A stretch of DNA of 8,658 nt from Roseiarcus sp043739325. Its GTDB lineage: Bacteria > Pseudomonadota > Alphaproteobacteria > Rhizobiales > Beijerinckiaceae. The stretch lies in contig JAYUFK010000351.1 of the NCBI GenBank assembly GCA_043739325.1, positions 1-8,658 on the forward strand, written 5' to 3'. The notes beneath the pieces were generated by a model. It had not been told where the DNA came from. It saw nothing but the letters and a program-made list of their open reading frames with translations, and ran no database searches. Below, one piece after another: positions 7,092 through 8,658 of this stretch (positions within the stretch are counted from its first letter, which is position 1; the number at the start of each line of letters is the position of its first letter). The translations under genes and the position numbers were made by a program.

Positions 7092-8423
7092 TCATGGTTT
7101 CGCCGTTTCGGCGGGCGGAGGCAGGCCGCCAGAAGCATCGACCGTCACAAGCGAATTGGGTTGTAGCTTGATTTGTCCGGAGGTCACCACTTGTTCGCCA
7201 GGACTGACGCCATCGACAATGCCCACCCGGTCGCCGCGCATCGCGCCAACATGCACGAAGCGTCGCTCAACGACGAGGTCGGCTTTATTGTCGGATCGCG
7301 CGGCCTGCGCCTCTCCTGATTTTGGCGGCGCCGGCTTCACGACGAAAATGTTGTCGCCATAGAGGCTGTAGATAATCGCGGTGCGCGGCAGCGTCACGAC
7401 TTGTTGCGGCGCGCCTGTCGTCACCTCGAGATTGGCGAACATCCCCGGCAATAACTTGCGATCGGGGTTGGCAAATTCAGCGCGCACCAGAACATTGCGC
7501 GTGTCCGAACTCACGCGGGCGTCGATCGCCTTGATCTTGCCCGCGAAAGTCTGTCCGGGGAACGCGTCGAGCGTCATCGCGACGTCCTGACTGACCGACA
7601 CGACGCCAATCGATTGTTCGGGCGTCTGGAAGTCGACGTACATCGGGTCGAGCCGCTGCAGCGTGACGATGCTGGTGCCCACCGGCAGGTACTGCCCGAT
7701 GTCGATCTTGCTGATGCCAAGGCGCCCGGCGAACGGCGCTGTGATGGCCTTCTGCGCGATCAGCGCGCGCGCCTTTTCGACGGTTGCGGCAGCCGAGTCG
7801 CGCGTCGCGATCGCCGAGTCGACCTGCGCCACGGCGGTGTTGCCGCCAGCCGCCAGCGTCTGCTGACGGTCGAGCGAGACCTGCGCGTTTTTTAATTGTG
7901 CCAATCCATTTTTTAGATCGGCCTGATCGACAGAATCATCGAGTTCGACGAGCGGCGCGCCGGCTGCAACATCGTCGCTGGATTTGAAGCGAATTGCGCG
8001 CACGAGGCCGGCGACCTGCGGGGCCACGTCAATGCCCTGGAATGCCCGCAAAGTGCCGATCGATGGAAGGAGCGGGCGCCATTGTTCGATTTTCGCGGCT
8101 TCCGCCGACACCGCGGTGGGCTTGGGCGCGAACGCGGCGGCGAGTATGCCTTTGACCATGTTAGGCTTCACGGTGAACTGGAAGTAGTAGAGCCCGCCCG
8201 CCATGCCAGCGAGGAGCGCGAAAACAAGCAGGAAAATTGCCGGACGGCGGATCAGCAGCGGCAACAGGCGCAGGATCAACCAAATCGCGAGAACACCCGC
8301 GACGACGAAGAATACTGCCGGCGGAACCGGCAGCGTCAGCCGGCCAAGCACCGAGGCGGCGCCGATCGCGCCGCTGATAGACGAGAGAGCCAAGAGGATC
8401 CAATTCACGCTTGGGCCTTTCAT
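7092..8423 (-). CDS. RND efflux periplasmic adaptor (membrane fusion protein)
   Basis: This 443-residue adaptor links the RND pump to an outer-membrane channel. The first lipoyl half is at about 131-161 (IDVAPQVAGLVRAI...), the alpha-helical hairpin at about 163-222, the second lipoyl half at about 227-257 (ITAPFAGRLG, IDIGQYLPVG), the beta-barrel at about 258-335 ending LLPGMFANLEV, and the membrane-proximal part at about 340-432. The hairpin is short for the family. Instead of a single anchor or lipid-modified cysteine, it has three hydrophobic segments: 8-27, 35-56 and 61-82. The third, with the preceding LIRRP, resembles the normal N-terminal anchor, so about 57 residues and two membrane segments are extra. 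The ATG at 8423 has no good ribosome binding site (CGGAG lies about 19 nt away, inside a hairpin). It is first in the operon with the pump. No outer-membrane factor is nearby. Confidence 0.92.
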   Translation of the reverse strand: MKGPSVNWILLALSSISGAIGAASVLGRLTLPVPPAVFFVVAGVLAIWLILRLLPLLIRRPAIFLLVFALLAGMAGGLYYFQFTVKPNMVKGILAAAFAPKPTAVSAEAAKIEQWRPLLPSIGTLRAFQGIDVAPQVAGLVRAIRFKSSDDVAAGAPLVELDDSVDQADLKNGLAQLKNAQVSLDRQQTLAAGGNTAVAQVDSAIATRDSAAATVEKARALIAQKAITAPFAGRLGISKIDIGQYLPVGTSIVTLQRLDPMYVDFQTPEQSIGVVSVSQDVAMTLDAFPGQTFAGKIKAIDARVSSDTRNVLVRAEFANPDRKLLPGMFANLEVTTGAPQQVVTLPRTAIIYSLYGDNIFVVKPAPPKSGEAQAARSDNKADLVVERRFVHVGAMRGDRVGIVDGVSPGEQVVTSGQIKLQPNSLVTVDASGGLPPPAETAKP

Positions 8424-8430
8424 CTTTGCG

Positions 8431-8470
8431 ATCGCGGCGCCGCTCCGGGGTCAGCGGCGCGCGCCGCGAT
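8431..8470 (-). repeat. GC-rich inverted repeat in the RND operon leader
   Basis: ATCGCGGCGC (8431-8440) is perfectly inverted at 8461-8470, and GCGCCGCT (8437-8444) is perfectly inverted at 8453-8460 around an 8-nt loop. The two pairings can partly stack into one long hairpin. There is also a 14-bp perfect palindrome at 8454-8467. On the minus strand this falls in the 5' leader, ending 7 nt before the adaptor ATG, and covers the only SD-like bases. It could be an operator in DNA or a translation-blocking RNA hairpin. No T-run follows on the plus strand, so a terminator is unlikely. Confidence 0.5.
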
Positions 8471-8480
8471 TGATCATCTA

Positions 8481-8509
8481 GTTATGGGGTGCGATCGCCG
8501 ACAGGACAA
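8481..8509 (-). promoter_or_regulatory. Candidate sigma-70 promoter of the RND operon
   Basis: Read on the minus strand, TTGTCC (8509-8504) as -35 and CATAAC (8486-8481) as -10 are separated by exactly 17 bp; each matches four of six consensus bases. Transcription would start near 8474, leaving a leader of about 50 nt that contains the GC-rich hairpin. GCGATCGC occurs in the spacer (8491-8498) and again in the leader (8428-8435), 63 bp apart. The promoter is a sequence match only. Confidence 0.4.
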
Positions 8510-8591
8510 CCCCGCGCGTGAGCTGGGTGACGTATCAGTCTGTGTGTCAGGTTTGGAAAGGGTACTCCGAGTGGCTGACCAAAGCCCAACC

Positions 8592-8596
8592 AGGAG
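8592..8596 (+). promoter_or_regulatory. Ribosome binding site of the right-edge gene
   Basis: AGGAG stands 8 nt before the ATG at 8605, an ideal arrangement. It is the main support for calling a gene start here, given only 18 visible codons. Confidence 0.55.
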
Positions 8597-8604
8597 CAAC
8601 CCCC

Positions 8605-8658
8605 ATGTCACAGCGACCTGCAACAATAGAGAGCTTACCGAGAGCGTTCGAGTTGGTG
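8605..8658 (+). CDS. Start of an unidentified gene, cut by the window edge
   Basis: Eighteen codons are visible with no stop: MSQRPATIESLPRAFELV. An AGGAG site lies 8 nt upstream. The codons (TCA, CGA, CCT, ACA, ATA, TTA, AGA) are ones the other genes here largely avoid, and the stretch has lower G+C than its neighbours, which hints at recent acquisition, for example by a transposon or other mobile element. I do not recognise the N-terminus and see no definite terminal inverted repeat upstream. It is divergent from the RND operon. It could also be a short chance ORF; the good ribosome binding site argues against that. Confidence 0.5.
   Translation, partial: MSQRPATIESLPRAFELV

Noticed and set aside
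1..8658. CRISPR arrays, tRNA or rRNA genes, riboswitches
   Set aside because: No regularly spaced repeats, cloverleaf-like segments or rRNA-like conserved stretches were seen on reading both strands.

Overview
The window reads as chromosomal DNA from a GC-rich proteobacterium (about 60 % G+C by eye, strong G/C preference at third codon positions). An alphaproteobacterium, probably of the Rhizobiales/Hyphomicrobiales type, is the best guess. The support is a FixK/FNR-type palindrome (TTGA-N6-TCAA) upstream of the first gene, a MosC/YbjJ-type MFS carrier, and the overall codon style. The genus cannot be fixed from the sequence.

Layout, left to right: (1) 1-303 has no convincing gene; a hairpin followed by a T-run may end a gene lying to the left. 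(2) A short DUF4342 protein (384-719, +) sits behind a perfect 18-bp palindrome matching the FixK/FNR consensus. (3) Convergent to it is an unrecognised, probably exported, cysteine-rich protein (768-1334, -) that has no ATG start. (4) An MFS transporter of the MosC/YbjJ group (1488-2666, -) is divergent from an AraC-family regulator (3012-3911, +), separated by 345 bp. (5) Convergent to the regulator is a two-gene RND efflux operon on the minus strand: the periplasmic adaptor (7092-8423) then the inner-membrane pump (3980-7084), 7 nt apart. A possible promoter (8481-8509) and a very GC-rich inverted repeat (8431-8470) lie in its leader. (6) At the right edge a plus-strand gene begins (8605 onward), with a good ribosome binding site and codons unlike its neighbours; only 18 codons are visible.

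How the genes may work together: the adaptor and pump form the inner-membrane and periplasmic part of a proton-driven tripartite exporter. No TolC-type outer-membrane channel is in the window, so it must come from elsewhere. The AraC regulator most simply controls the divergent MFS gene and perhaps itself. The DUF4342 gene looks like a single-gene unit induced under low oxygen or nitrosative conditions, if the palindrome is a working FixK/FNR site.

Most of the window is ordinary housekeeping or accessory transport. I see no CRISPR array, tRNA, rRNA, or complete mobile element, and no clear new multi-gene system. The points most worth a second look are the DUF4342 gene with its FixK-like box, the adaptor's extra N-terminal membrane segments, the hairpin in the RND leader, the ATG-less cysteine-rich exported protein, and the partial gene at the right edge.
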